A DNA stretch of 64,000 nt from Perlabentimonas sp046542995 (GCA_046542995.1 JBKHAH010000004.1:1-64000), one strand, 5' to 3'; positions 18,901 to 26,124 are shown, numbered from the stretch's first letter. Notes: generated from the letters alone by a model not told the origin. Translations and numbers: made by a program.

Positions 18901-19761
18901 AGCTGGCCCTAGGGTAACAACGCCAATATCTTCAATAAGAATGGGCACATTATCCTGAACCGATACAACAGCCTTTTCAATATCCTCAATACTTTTAATA
19001 TAGCCCAGTCCACGTACAAGGTACTCCGCCTGATTAATCTCAATGGTTTTGGCACCAACATCTCTGTTGGATTTTTGAACAGCCATCATCACCCTATGAA
19101 GCGGAATGTCATAGGCTCTAAGCGCATCGGGGTTTACATCAATTTGATATTCCTGAATAAACCCGCCAATGGATGCAACCTCCGAAACGCCCTCTGCTGC
19201 GTTTAGCCCATATTTTATGTAAAAATCTTGCACAGACCGAATCTCATGTAGATCCCAACCACCGGTTGGATTGCCATCCCTGTCGCGCCCTTCAAGGGTG
19301 TACCAATAAACCTGACCTAACGCTGTGGCATCGGGCCCTAAAGCGGGCTGAACACCATCAGGCAGCAACGATGATGGAAGAGAATTTAGTTTTTCAAGAA
19401 TCCTTGAGCGCGACCAGTAAAACTCTATGTCCTCTTCAAAAATTATGTATATGCTAGAGAATCCGAACATAGATGTACTACGGATACTTTTTACACCGGG
19501 TACTCCCAGAAGCGATGTGGTGAGCGGGTAAGTTATCTGGTCCTCTACATCCTGTGGGCTCCGGCCCATCCATTCTGTAAATAAAATCTGCTGGTTTTCA
19601 CCAATATCAGGAATGGCATCTACGGGTACAGGGTCACGTGGTAAGAAGTCGATATCCCAGTTAAATGGCGCGGTAACAATACCCCAACCCACAAAAGTAA
19701 AGAGTAGGAGCAGCGTAACCAATCTGTTTTTTAGGAAAAATTTTATAAATTTATTAAGCAT
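15940..19761 (-). CDS. CusA/CzcA-type heavy-metal RND efflux pump
   Basis: 1273 residues, inner-membrane proton-driven pump of the HME-RND class. N-terminal helix, then the ENQQILFTEWMGRSPQDVE porter start. The class-typical helix-4 motif GTMVDLGIILSEN lies near 425-440 and ATDDGVIMG near 1171. It is about 220 residues longer than E. coli CusA; much of the excess is a hydrophobic insertion at about 525-650, between helices 6 and 7, with several extra membrane segments. Such long forms occur in Bacteroidota. The neighbours (HMA proteins, CusB-type adaptor) suggest copper or silver as substrate, but zinc, cobalt or nickel cannot be excluded. Confidence 0.93.
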   Translation of the reverse strand: MLNKFIKFFLKNRLVTLLLLFTFVGWGIVTAPFNWDIDFLPRDPVPVDAIPDIGENQQILFTEWMGRSPQDVEDQITYPLTTSLLGVPGVKSIRSTSMFGFSSIYIIFEEDIEFYWSRSRILEKLNSLPSSLLPDGVQPALGPDATALGQVYWYTLEGRDRDGNPTGGWDLHEIRSVQDFYIKYGLNAAEGVSEVASIGGFIQEYQIDVNPDALRAYDIPLHRVMMAVQKSNRDVGAKTIEINQAEYLVRGLGYIKSIEDIEKAVVSVQDNVPILIEDIGVVTLGPATRRGALDKDGTEVVGGVVVARYGSNPLQVINNVKNKIKEISPGLPKKTLANGVESQLTIVPFYDRTELIYETLGTLESALSLQILITILVIIVMIYNLRASMLISSLLPIAVLMVFITMRYGGVDANIVALSGIAIAIGTMVDLGIILSENIIKHLDESPPGQKLVKTIHTASSEVSGAILTAVSTTIASFIPVFTMQAAEGKLFGPLAFTKTFALVAALIVALFILPTLAYFFFGTKVKTKGTTKWVNIGLIITGVISLFFGYYWGGAMLSLFGIAGLIKLYFINLNTTNAKWYNRILQNIDLLIAALGVIWLLSTYWLPLGAGKSFFLNIVFVAILVGVILGIFTLLQHYYKSILKWCLENKAKFLLIPFFLILFGITIWMGFSSIFGFAAKGLDTVGLNIRTTKVWSTLAHGLPGIGKEFMPSLDEGSFLLMPTSMPHSGVDYNLKVVGQLDMLVTSIPEVELTVGKLGRVESALDPAPISMFENVINYKPEYILDENGRRMRFKVDGKDRFILTSGDTLSNEDAINSGIDKDKLKPDRFGNYFRNWRPHIKSPDDIWNEIVRVTKIPGVTSAPKLQPIETRLVMLQTGMRAPMGIKVYGPDLPTIEDFGMQLEEILKQVPSVKTEAVFADRIVGKPYIHLNINRDKISRYGLNVEDVQQTIETAIGGMRITSTVEGRERFPVRVRYPRELRDNPEALANIIVPTPVETQIPLSHLVDIEYVRGPQAIKSEETFLVGFVLFDKKEGYAEVEVVNDAQRTIEEHIRSGDLTVPAGISYNFSGNYENQVRAEKRLSLIVPIVLLIVFLILYFQFKSVITSLMIFSGIAMAFSGGFIMLWLYGQGWFANFAVFGTNLRDLFQMGTVNLSVAVWVGFIALFGLATDDGVIMGTYLDQSFKRNKTNNLQGIRNAVMEAGQRRIRPAIMTSATTIIALLPILTSTGRGADIMIPMAIPAFGGMLVAAITYFVVPTLYSLREERKLKNRE

Positions 19762-19830
19762 AGCTTAAGTTTTGTAAGTGAGTGCTTGCAGTTGGATGTT
19801 ACAACAATTTAATAGCGATATTAAAAAAGA

Positions 19831-19903
19831 GGTGCCAGGCAGCCAGCCAGAAATTCATTTCAAATTACAGGACTATTTCAGATTAGCTGCCTGGCCCTTT
19901 TTT
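19831..19903 (-). terminator. Hairpin between the secreted HMA gene and the pump gene
   Basis: GCCAGGCAGC at 19834-19843 pairs with GCTGCCTGGC at 19886-19895, a perfect 10-base GC-rich stem. On the minus strand it is followed by ACCTCTTTTTTAA, as in an intrinsic terminator, and on the plus strand by CCTTTTTT, so it may act both ways. It would separate the HMA gene (19926-20297) from the cusA unit or allow partial read-through. Confidence 0.65.
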
Positions 19904-19925
19904 AAATTTTCAGTTTCAGAAAAAT

Positions 19926-20297
19926 TTAATGGCAATTCTCTTTTTTGCTATCATGTTTCATCCTTTCGTACTTGCAGCAGGCGGGTAAGTTGTTATAAAC
20001 ATCATCGCTTGCCTTTACCTTTTTAGTATCGTGCCCAACTTCAGCTACATTTTTATGAAGGGTTTCAACCGAGACCTTTGAGGGAGAGTACTCTACGCTT
20101 AGCATTTGGTCGGATTGGCTCCATGTTGCAGAATGCACCCCTTCAACTTTAGCGGCATTCTCAATCCTAGTTTTACACATACCGCACAGCCCATAAACTT
20201 TGAATTCAGCTGTTTCGGAAGTTTCTTGTTTTGCACTTTGCGGTGTTCCTTGAATAACCCAAAGAGATAGTACTGTTAAGAAAAGTATTGTTTTCAT
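19926..20297 (-). CDS. Secreted HMA protein of the CGMC/GHDT/LPxCC type
   Basis: 123 residues. Signal peptide about 1-20. The HMA domain has YGLCGMCKTRIENAA with Cys38 and Cys41, then VGHDTKKVKASDDVYNNLP and a Cys107-Cys108 pair, ending in a His- and Cys-containing tail. It is plainly related to the two modules at the end of the CusB-type adaptor 5 kb downstream. It is likely a periplasmic metal carrier feeding the pump. It is 164 bases upstream of cusA on the same strand, with a terminator-like hairpin between. Confidence 0.85.
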   Translation of the reverse strand: MKTILFLTVLSLWVIQGTPQSAKQETSETAEFKVYGLCGMCKTRIENAAKVEGVHSATWSQSDQMLSVEYSPSKVSVETLHKNVAEVGHDTKKVKASDDVYNNLPACCKYERMKHDSKKENCH

Positions 20298-20395
20298 AGT
20301 TATTGTTTTTCTCGTGAATAATATGATAAATGGGGAGTATCTTTAAATGCTAAAGCACTAAAAACAAGTACATATATTAACCCCCAGATAAACAG

Positions 20396-20839
20396 CTATG
20401 AAATTGGGAAAGGAATCTTAAGGCTTTGGTATAAAATATGTAAAAATTTACCCGCATTGGGCGGGTCTTTCTTGTTGAAACATTGACTTGGATAGGTTTC
20501 AAATTTATTGGGTAACTCAAAATAGATTGTTGAGTTGATAATAGCATGTAGAATAATCCTTGCTATTGCGTTAGTTTTTATTTCACTAGCAATAGCCTTA
20601 TCAGTAGCAAGTATTTCCACCTCAGTTTCACAGGCACATTCCTCAGTATCACATGCTCCTGCTTGAGCGTTGCAACTGGTTGGTGCTGATTCATTGTTGC
20701 AACAACTACCCTCAACAAAAAGCGATACGGATGTTTCATTATTGCAACTGCAAATGTGATTAAACACAATAAAACCTCCAATGGCTGATATTAAGTAGCC
20801 ACTTAAAATGATGGTAAGTATGTGTTTGAGTTTATTCAT
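20396..20839 (-). CDS. Cys-rich membrane-anchored protein, HYC_CC_PP-like
   Basis: 147 residues. One N-terminal membrane or signal segment at about 8-27, then a cysteine-dense part (about 30-73, some eleven Cys, including NHICSC and SCC) and a KDPPN near the C-terminal third. This HxC / CC / PP order recalls a small Bacteroidota family named HYC_CC_PP found near metal-resistance genes; the first motif here is degenerate. Probably an envelope metal-binding protein. It lies between the Cys-rich mini-protein and the secreted HMA gene, same strand. Function unproven. Confidence 0.65.
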   Translation of the reverse strand: MNKLKHILTIILSGYLISAIGGFIVFNHICSCNNETSVSLFVEGSCCNNESAPTSCNAQAGACDTEECACETEVEILATDKAIASEIKTNAIARIILHAIINSTIYFELPNKFETYPSQCFNKKDPPNAGKFLHILYQSLKIPFPIS

Positions 20840-20879
20840 TTTGCAAAAATAATAAGTTTAGGTCTAAACCCCCTTAAAG

Positions 20880-21023
20880 TTAGTAGCATCTACCTTTTGC
20901 AGGGCATGCACTGCAAATTGTGCTTTTCATGCTTTTGCTTGCCGTTGATATTTTGTATATGCTCCATAATGTGTAAAATACCGCCAATGCAACTACTGAT
21001 AATGCAAGAATTTCCTGAACCAT
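20880..21023 (-). CDS. Small Cys-rich membrane protein, FeoB-associated type
   Basis: 47 residues, read on the minus strand from ATG at 21021-21023 to TAA at 20880-20882. It has an N-terminal membrane helix (residues 3-25, from EILALSVVALAVFYTLW) and a Cys tail ICSACPAKGRCY, the layout of FeoB-associated Cys-rich membrane proteins. That family usually follows feoB in ferrous-iron operons. No feoB is present here; instead it is 40 bases upstream of another Cys-rich gene in a metal-efflux cluster. The reading is certain; the family call is by pattern. Confidence 0.75.
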   Translation of the reverse strand: MVQEILALSVVALAVFYTLWSIYKISTASKSMKSTICSACPAKGRCY

Positions 21024-21037
21024 AATAATTTTAATGT

Positions 21038-21215
21038 TTATTCTTACCATAGTTCGTTAAACTTTAATTTTTCGACTTCACTTCGACAGGCTCAGTGCAG
21101 GCAATTCAAAATGACAAACACCACAACAACAGTAACTTAAGTTATGCTGAGCGAAGTCGAAGCATGTGCTGATTATTAGACTGTTATAAAAGCTTAACGA
21201 ACTGTTATTCTTAAT
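21038..21215. repeat. Nested inverted-repeat element (MITE/REP-like)
   Basis: Outer arms: AGTTCGTTAAACTTT at 21051-21065 matches the complement of AAGCTTAACGAACT (about 21189-21203), flanked by TTCTTA/TAAGAA-like ends. Inner arms: CTTCGACAGGCTCAG at 21081-21095 matches, with a few changes, the complement of CTGAGCGAAGTCGAAG at 21147-21162. The inner arm words are of a kind scattered as palindromic repeats in Bacteroidota genomes. No ORF inside. It fills the space between the minus-strand metal cluster and the plus-strand DUF302 gene. Confidence 0.65.
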
Positions 21216-21338
21216 AACTCAAAAAAAATTGATTCTTTTTAATGTTAAACAAATTAGAAAAAAAAATGTTGTAACAATAAATCCAAACATGTATATAGGT
21301 AAATGTAATTTAAGTGTTAACAATTAATATGTAAAACT

Positions 21339-21815
21339 ATGAAGAAGTCATTATTATTTCTAGGGTCAGGAATATTAGCAGGTTTTATCATCACGCTAAT
21401 CATTATGTTTTTATCGGCTCAATCCATGATGCTAAAAGAGAGCGAAAGCAAGTACTCATTTGAGAAATCGGTTGAACTATTTGAGCAATCCGCTCTTGAA
21501 AATGGTTGGAGTATACCCACAGTGCATGATATGCAGAAAACCATGAATAAATTTGATAAGGATGTACTAAATGCAAAAGTTTTCGAACTTTGTCATCCGG
21601 ACCATGCTTACGAAATTTTAAGTCGTGATCGTGAGCGAATTGTCATGTCGATGATGCCTTGCAGAATTGCCATTTACGAGAAATCTGATGGCAAAACCTA
21701 CATCTCGTGGATGAATACTGGGCTTATGGGGAGCATGATGAAGGGCGTTGTGCCTGAAGTAATGAAGGCCGCTTCAGTAGAAAGCGCGGAGATAGTTGAA
21801 CCGCTTTTAAAATAA
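21339..21815 (+). CDS. Membrane-anchored DUF302 domain protein
   Basis: 158 residues with an N-terminal membrane helix at about 5-27. The DUF302 domain follows, with KVFELCHPDHAYEIL in the middle and MMPCRIAIYE, the conserved Pro-Cys segment. Unlike the cytoplasmic DUF302 protein at 12421-12813, this one faces the periplasm. It is transcribed away from the metal-efflux cluster and ends in a strong terminator, so it is likely a single-gene unit. Biochemical role unknown; location suggests the metal response. Confidence 0.85.
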   Translation: MKKSLLFLGSGILAGFIITLIIMFLSAQSMMLKESESKYSFEKSVELFEQSALENGWSIPTVHDMQKTMNKFDKDVLNAKVFELCHPDHAYEILSRDRERIVMSMMPCRIAIYEKSDGKTYISWMNTGLMGSMMKGVVPEVMKAASVESAEIVEPLLK

Positions 21816-21840
21816 AAAGTGATACTTCAATAAACCTTTA

Positions 21841-21882
21841 AGAACCGTTGATGCTTTTACTGAATCAACGGTTCTTTTTTTT
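21841..21882 (+). terminator. Rho-independent terminator after the DUF302 gene
   Basis: AGAACCGTTGAT (21841-21852) pairs perfectly with ATCAACGGTTCT (21864-21875), followed by TTTTTTT. The 12-base stem lies 25 bases after the stop codon. Confidence 0.85.
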
Positions 21883-21939
21883 ATAAAACTTCATAAATTG
21901 TTTTTACATTTGGTTAATAGTAACCCAAAAACCTATGCC

Positions 21940-23247
21940 ATGAAAAGAATCATTTTTTTGTTTATCATTCTATTCGCCATTTCAGGGAATATTTTTGGTC
22001 AGCTAACTCTTGATGGTCAGTTTCGCACCCGTGGCGAATACCGCGATGGGTATAGTGAGCTATCCTCAGACTTAAACCATCCAGCAACACTTGTGAACCA
22101 ACGTTCAAGATTAATATTAAACTATTCCGAAAGCAATTTTGACTTTAGGTTTTCAGCGCAGGATGCCCGTGTTTGGGGCGAGAATTGGGCATCTATGCCA
22201 AACAATACGATACATATCTATGAGGCATGGGGAGCATACCGATTTAATGAGAAATTACGAATTAAGCTAGGTAGGCAGGAACTTAAGTACGACGACCAGC
22301 GCATTATGGCAGCTAGAAATTTCTCAATTACAGGTGTTGCCTACGATGCAGTTAAGTTAGTGTATAATAATGAAGAGGGTAACCTTTTGCATATTGGTGG
22401 TATGATTAACAATTTAAATGATACTCCATTCCTTGATTACTATCCTACTTTTAAATACATGCTCTTTGTTTGGGGTGAAAGCGTTGTGTCAGAGGGCCTA
22501 AAAATCAATGCACTTAACTTTTTTGATGTTTCTCAGAATCCTGCTGAACCACATTTAATGTATGGTCGAAATACTCTTGGTGGCAACATTATTTATTCGC
22601 ACGATAACCATTTTGGCGGGCGCTTAGGATTATACTATCAGTTCGGTAACCATTGGATGGATTATGCTAATTATCTTGGGCAAGAGAGAGTTAGCGTTAG
22701 CGCATACAGCTATAATTCATCCGTTTGGTTTAAGCCAAATGATAATTTAAAGTTATCTTTAAATATTGACACCCATTCCGGTAACGATTGGTCGGAGCAA
22801 TCCGATAAATTTACAGCCTACAACAGGCTACTTAGTGCAGGTCATGCGTACTTAGGTTTTATGGATTATTTCACCTCAGCTGACCTTAGAGAGGTTCAGT
22901 GGGCTGGTATTCAGGATATTTTCATTAGGGCCGATGCGATTATCACGCCAAAGTTTAATTTGCAGGGAACAATCCACTACCTTATGCTTCAGAAAGGTTA
23001 CCTGCCTCGTCCTAACCCTTTTAATCCATGGGTTGAGGTAGATAAAGGTTTGGGCACCGAGATTGATTTGGTTGCCAGATATAAGGTTAACAGTATGTTT
23101 AAACTTGAGGCAGCCTACATGGTAATGTTGCCAACGGAAACCATGGAGCAAATTAAACTTAATGGAAATGACGCTAAGTTTTCACACTTTTCTTACGTTT
23201 CAGTACTTTTTACTCCAAACTTTTTAAAACGGCAAATAGGTGAATAG
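21940..23247 (+). CDS. Alginate-export-type outer-membrane porin
   Basis: 435 residues from ATG at 21940; an upstream TTG would put 14 polar residues before the signal peptide. Signal peptide at about 1-20 ending in FGQ. The mature protein has alternating beta strands with aromatic ends and the family-like opening QFRTRGEYRDGY, plus RFSAQDARVWGEN and KLGRQELKYDDQRI, as in Alginate_exp (AlgE-like) barrels common in Bacteroidota. No alginate genes are near, so the substrate is open; adjacency to the metal cluster may be chance. Confidence 0.85.
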   Translation: MKRIIFLFIILFAISGNIFGQLTLDGQFRTRGEYRDGYSELSSDLNHPATLVNQRSRLILNYSESNFDFRFSAQDARVWGENWASMPNNTIHIYEAWGAYRFNEKLRIKLGRQELKYDDQRIMAARNFSITGVAYDAVKLVYNNEEGNLLHIGGMINNLNDTPFLDYYPTFKYMLFVWGESVVSEGLKINALNFFDVSQNPAEPHLMYGRNTLGGNIIYSHDNHFGGRLGLYYQFGNHWMDYANYLGQERVSVSAYSYNSSVWFKPNDNLKLSLNIDTHSGNDWSEQSDKFTAYNRLLSAGHAYLGFMDYFTSADLREVQWAGIQDIFIRADAIITPKFNLQGTIHYLMLQKGYLPRPNPFNPWVEVDKGLGTEIDLVARYKVNSMFKLEAAYMVMLPTETMEQIKLNGNDAKFSHFSYVSVLFTPNFLKRQIGE

Positions 23248-23347
23248 AATATAGTTTAATCTAAATAAACATGGTTACTAATAATTGAAACAATAGTGTA
23301 AATCATCTGATGTAATTTGGCTTAATTTCGCACTATTATTAACCAAT

Positions 23348-23818
23348 ATGAAAAAAGTTAAAATGAGCGTTAAGATTTTAATACAATTATTAGTAACCAT
23401 AATGTTTATTGCAGGAATTCTATTCTATTTTCACAGTAAAAATTTGGCAAAACAAAACCATTTTAAGGAAAATGGCATCCTAACGGAAGCAACAGTAACC
23501 AAACTCCAAAGTAGATATAAGAGTAGGCGACGCTTATCAGGTAGGCTTAGGCTTTTAAGGAATTACGACATAGAAGTGAGTTACTTTACAAAAGAGAACC
23601 AGCCTGATACTAGTTCCAGCAAGAAGATTATTGAAAGGGACGAGGATGGAGTTCTAAGGATGAACTTTGGAAAACCTCCTAAAATGGGAGAACTCGTAAT
23701 AACCACCATTAGGGCAAAAAAAAATTATTACAGTGAGATAAAAGAAGGCGATAAGATTGAAATTCTTTACCTCCCTGATGATATTGAGAAAGCCATGCTG
23801 AAAAGGGAGGTGGAGTAG
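23348..23818 (+). CDS. Hypothetical membrane protein, DUF3592-like
   Basis: 156 residues. One N-terminal membrane helix (about 9-28), then a GILTEATVTKLQ strand and a C-terminal segment in which a conserved-looking IKEGDKIEILYLPDD precedes the end. This pattern (helix, TEATV, YDIEVSY, GDKIEILYLPDD) is like DUF3592 proteins, which have no assigned function. The middle is very basic (RYKSRRR). A TTTGG and TAATTTCG about 25-30 bases upstream may be its promoter. Isolated between the porin and the AIM24 genes. Confidence 0.7.
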   Translation: MKKVKMSVKILIQLLVTIMFIAGILFYFHSKNLAKQNHFKENGILTEATVTKLQSRYKSRRRLSGRLRLLRNYDIEVSYFTKENQPDTSSSKKIIERDEDGVLRMNFGKPPKMGELVITTIRAKKNYYSEIKEGDKIEILYLPDDIEKAMLKREVE

Positions 23819-24069
23819 CGTTGTGACTTGCCAAACATGCTGATATTGCCTATCCGTTTGGCCAGACAGTCTCCCCTGACGTTTAAACATATTGTTATTG
23901 ATTCGGGGAGGCATTTACCCAGGTTTCATTATGCTCGGATTAATTATTAGACTACTTAGGACATTACTTTGAATGGAGAAGCTTGCATTTTGAATAATTA
24001 TTTTCATGTTTTCATAAATCACCTTGTAAAAAGTAATAATTTTATAGAATTAATATAACTAACAATATT

Positions 24070-24735
24070 ATGCAAACAACCATAAAGGGAGCGCCATCCT
24101 TTAGCCATGTACATGTGGATTTATCTCCCGGAGAATCTGTATATTGTGAGCGGGGCGCAATGCAAGCCATGTCGGCAAATGTTGTGTTAAAATCTCAAAC
24201 CAACGGAGGTTTCTTTTCTGCTCTAATTAAAAAGTTTTTAGGAGGGGAATCATTTTTTATCACTAAGTTCACTAACAATTCGCCTGGTGAGCAAAGAGTA
24301 ACATTCTCGCAAACACAGCCCGGTGAAATTATTGAATATAAGCTTGATGACGATCAGGTAATTCATCTAAAAAAGGGTGCTTATATAGCTGCAACCGAAA
24401 ATGTTAAGTTTAAAGTAGCTTACGCAGGCTTTGGTTCTCTGATTGCTGGCGAAGGGCTGGTCAGGCTTAAGGTTACCGGCAAGGGAATTCTTTGGTTTGG
24501 TGGTTATGGTCGTGTACTCGAGAAAGATATTGATGGGGAATTAGTGATAGATAGCGGCTATCTACTTGCCCATAAGGGTAAACTCAAGTTAAATGTAGGA
24601 ATGGTAGGAGGTATTATATCTAGCATAACTTCAAAAGAGGGATTTATTACAAGAGTTAAAGGGGAAGGTACCGTGTATATCCAAACAAGAAGTGTCAGGG
24701 GGCTTGCAGCCTGGCTTAATAGCAAATTTAGATAA
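24070..24735 (+). CDS. AIM24 / TIGR00266 family protein, first paralogue
   Basis: 221 residues, soluble, beta-rich. AIM24 features: LSPGESVYCERGAMQAMS near 20-37, a GGESFF motif near 64, LPGxI-type turn replaced by QPGEIIEYKLDD, and a C-terminal GEGTVYIQTRS. The family (yeast Aim24, bacterial TIGR00266) has a trimeric double-barrel fold and no established biochemical role. First of three adjacent paralogues that overlap or nearly touch, so one operon. Confidence 0.88.
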   Translation: MQTTIKGAPSFSHVHVDLSPGESVYCERGAMQAMSANVVLKSQTNGGFFSALIKKFLGGESFFITKFTNNSPGEQRVTFSQTQPGEIIEYKLDDDQVIHLKKGAYIAATENVKFKVAYAGFGSLIAGEGLVRLKVTGKGILWFGGYGRVLEKDIDGELVIDSGYLLAHKGKLKLNVGMVGGIISSITSKEGFITRVKGEGTVYIQTRSVRGLAAWLNSKFR

Positions 24736-24740
24736 GGAGG
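24734..24740 (+). promoter_or_regulatory. Strong Shine-Dalgarno site of the second AIM24 gene
   Basis: AAGGAGG at 24734-24740, 5 bases before the ATG at 24746 and overlapping the stop of the first AIM24 gene. Such full anti-16S matches are rare in this window, and the site fixes the start of the second paralogue. Confidence 0.75.
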
Positions 24741-24745
24741 AAGCT

Positions 24746-25435
24746 ATGAAAATTGAAATTTTAAAGAAACCTGCCAATACGGTGGTAAAACTCAACTTAG
24801 AACCAAACGAGAAGGTTACCGCTGAGGCAGGTGCTATGATAGCCATGTCGTCTGAAATGACGGTCACAACTACTAATCATGAAAGGGAAAGGGGCAAAGG
24901 TGGCTTTTTAAGCGGCATAAAAAGAATGCTTGCAGGTGAGAGCTTCTTCCTTAATCATTTCTCATCGCCTGCTGGTGGTGAGCTGTTTTTGGCTACAACC
25001 CTACCTGGCGATATGGAATGTATTGAACTGGATGGAACCAAAAAACTGCTCGTTCAAGCAGGAGCATTTGTCGCAAAGGAGCCTAGTGTTTCTATGGATA
25101 TTCGCTTTGACTTTGCCAAGAACTTATTCTCAGGCGAGCGTATGATATGGCTGGAGCTTTCAGGGAAAGGAAAGGTAATTATCGGTGTTTTTGGTGCGCT
25201 ATATCCTGTTGAAATTAAAGATGAGTATGTTGTAGATACCGGAAATATTGCTGCGTATGAAAGCACGCTTGACTTTAGCGTTAAAAGGGTAGCAAAAAGC
25301 ATATCATCAAGTATCTTTAGCGGAGAGGGGCTTGTTTGTCGATTTAAAGGGCAGGGTACTGTTTACTGCCAAACCCATGCCGACAAACGCTTTGGCTCAT
25401 TACTCTCTCCATTACTAAAACCAATAAAACAGTAA
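24746..25435 (+). CDS. AIM24 / TIGR00266 family protein, second paralogue
   Basis: 229 residues. The ATG at 24746 is chosen because an AAGGAGG site lies 5 bases upstream; longer in-frame starts overlap the previous gene. It shares with its neighbours LEPNEKVTAEAGAMIAMS, AGESFFLNHF, a LPGDMECIEL turn and a C-terminal GQGTVYCQTH. The middle contains an extra charged stretch (HERERGKGG). Role unknown; operon with the flanking paralogues suggests a hetero-oligomer, which is an inference. Confidence 0.88.
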   Translation: MKIEILKKPANTVVKLNLEPNEKVTAEAGAMIAMSSEMTVTTTNHERERGKGGFLSGIKRMLAGESFFLNHFSSPAGGELFLATTLPGDMECIELDGTKKLLVQAGAFVAKEPSVSMDIRFDFAKNLFSGERMIWLELSGKGKVIIGVFGALYPVEIKDEYVVDTGNIAAYESTLDFSVKRVAKSISSSIFSGEGLVCRFKGQGTVYCQTHADKRFGSLLSPLLKPIKQ

Positions 25436-25437
25436 TC

Positions 25438-26124
25438 ATGGATAAAAATATATTTCCTTTCACAATAGAGGGTTCTCCCGATTACAGCATTTTGACAGTC
25501 AAAATTCCTCAAGGAGAAACCCTGAAGGTTGAGGCGGGTGGTATGGTGTACATGAGCTCCAATCTAAAATTGAAAACAAAAATTGGTGGCGGTTTCAAGA
25601 GGATGCTCTCTGGCGAAAGCTTATTCATATCGGAGTACTCTGCACCAGACGCTGAGGGAGAGATTGGTATAGCCCCTGCACTACCTGGAGATATTGCGCA
25701 TATAAGTTTAAACAATGAGACCGTTTTTCTCCAGAATTCGGCCTACCTAGCCAGCGCAACAACCATTGATGTTGATGCAAAGTTTCAAGGCTTAACAAAA
25801 GGCTTTTTCTCTGGCGAAAAATTATTCCTTATAAAATGTACTGGTAACGGCGATTTGTGGTTTAATACATACGGCGCTCTGCTTGAGATAGAAGTGGATG
25901 GGAACTACGTTGTTGATACTGGATATATTGTCGGCTTTACCGAGGGGCTCGAATACGATGTCCAAACTCTAGGGGGGTTAAGAAGCTTCTTCTTCTCTGG
26001 TGAAGGGTTGGTTTGTAAATTCTCTGGCAAGGGAAAATTGTGGATTCAAACACGTCTTGAACCAGCCTTTGTCCATTGGGCAAACGCTTTTAGGCGGGTT
26101 GTAAAAAAAGATAAAACGAATTAG
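25438..26124 (+). CDS. AIM24 / TIGR00266 family protein, third paralogue
   Basis: 228 residues, starting 2 bases after the stop of the second paralogue. It has the same landmarks: PQGETLKVEAGGMVYMSS, SGESLFISEY, LPGDIAHISL, FFSGEGLVCKFSGKGKLW. The C-terminal helix differs from the other two. The tight spacing implies coupled translation. As for the whole family, a role in membrane or envelope organisation has been suggested elsewhere but nothing here proves it. Confidence 0.88.
   Translation: MDKNIFPFTIEGSPDYSILTVKIPQGETLKVEAGGMVYMSSNLKLKTKIGGGFKRMLSGESLFISEYSAPDAEGEIGIAPALPGDIAHISLNNETVFLQNSAYLASATTIDVDAKFQGLTKGFFSGEKLFLIKCTGNGDLWFNTYGALLEIEVDGNYVVDTGYIVGFTEGLEYDVQTLGGLRSFFFSGEGLVCKFSGKGKLWIQTRLEPAFVHWANAFRRVVKKDKTN

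Noticed and set aside
20822..21025. 67-residue plus-strand frame over 20822-21025
   Set aside because: It is the antisense shadow of the small Cys-rich gene read from 21023 to 20880 on the minus strand, which matches a known protein pattern.
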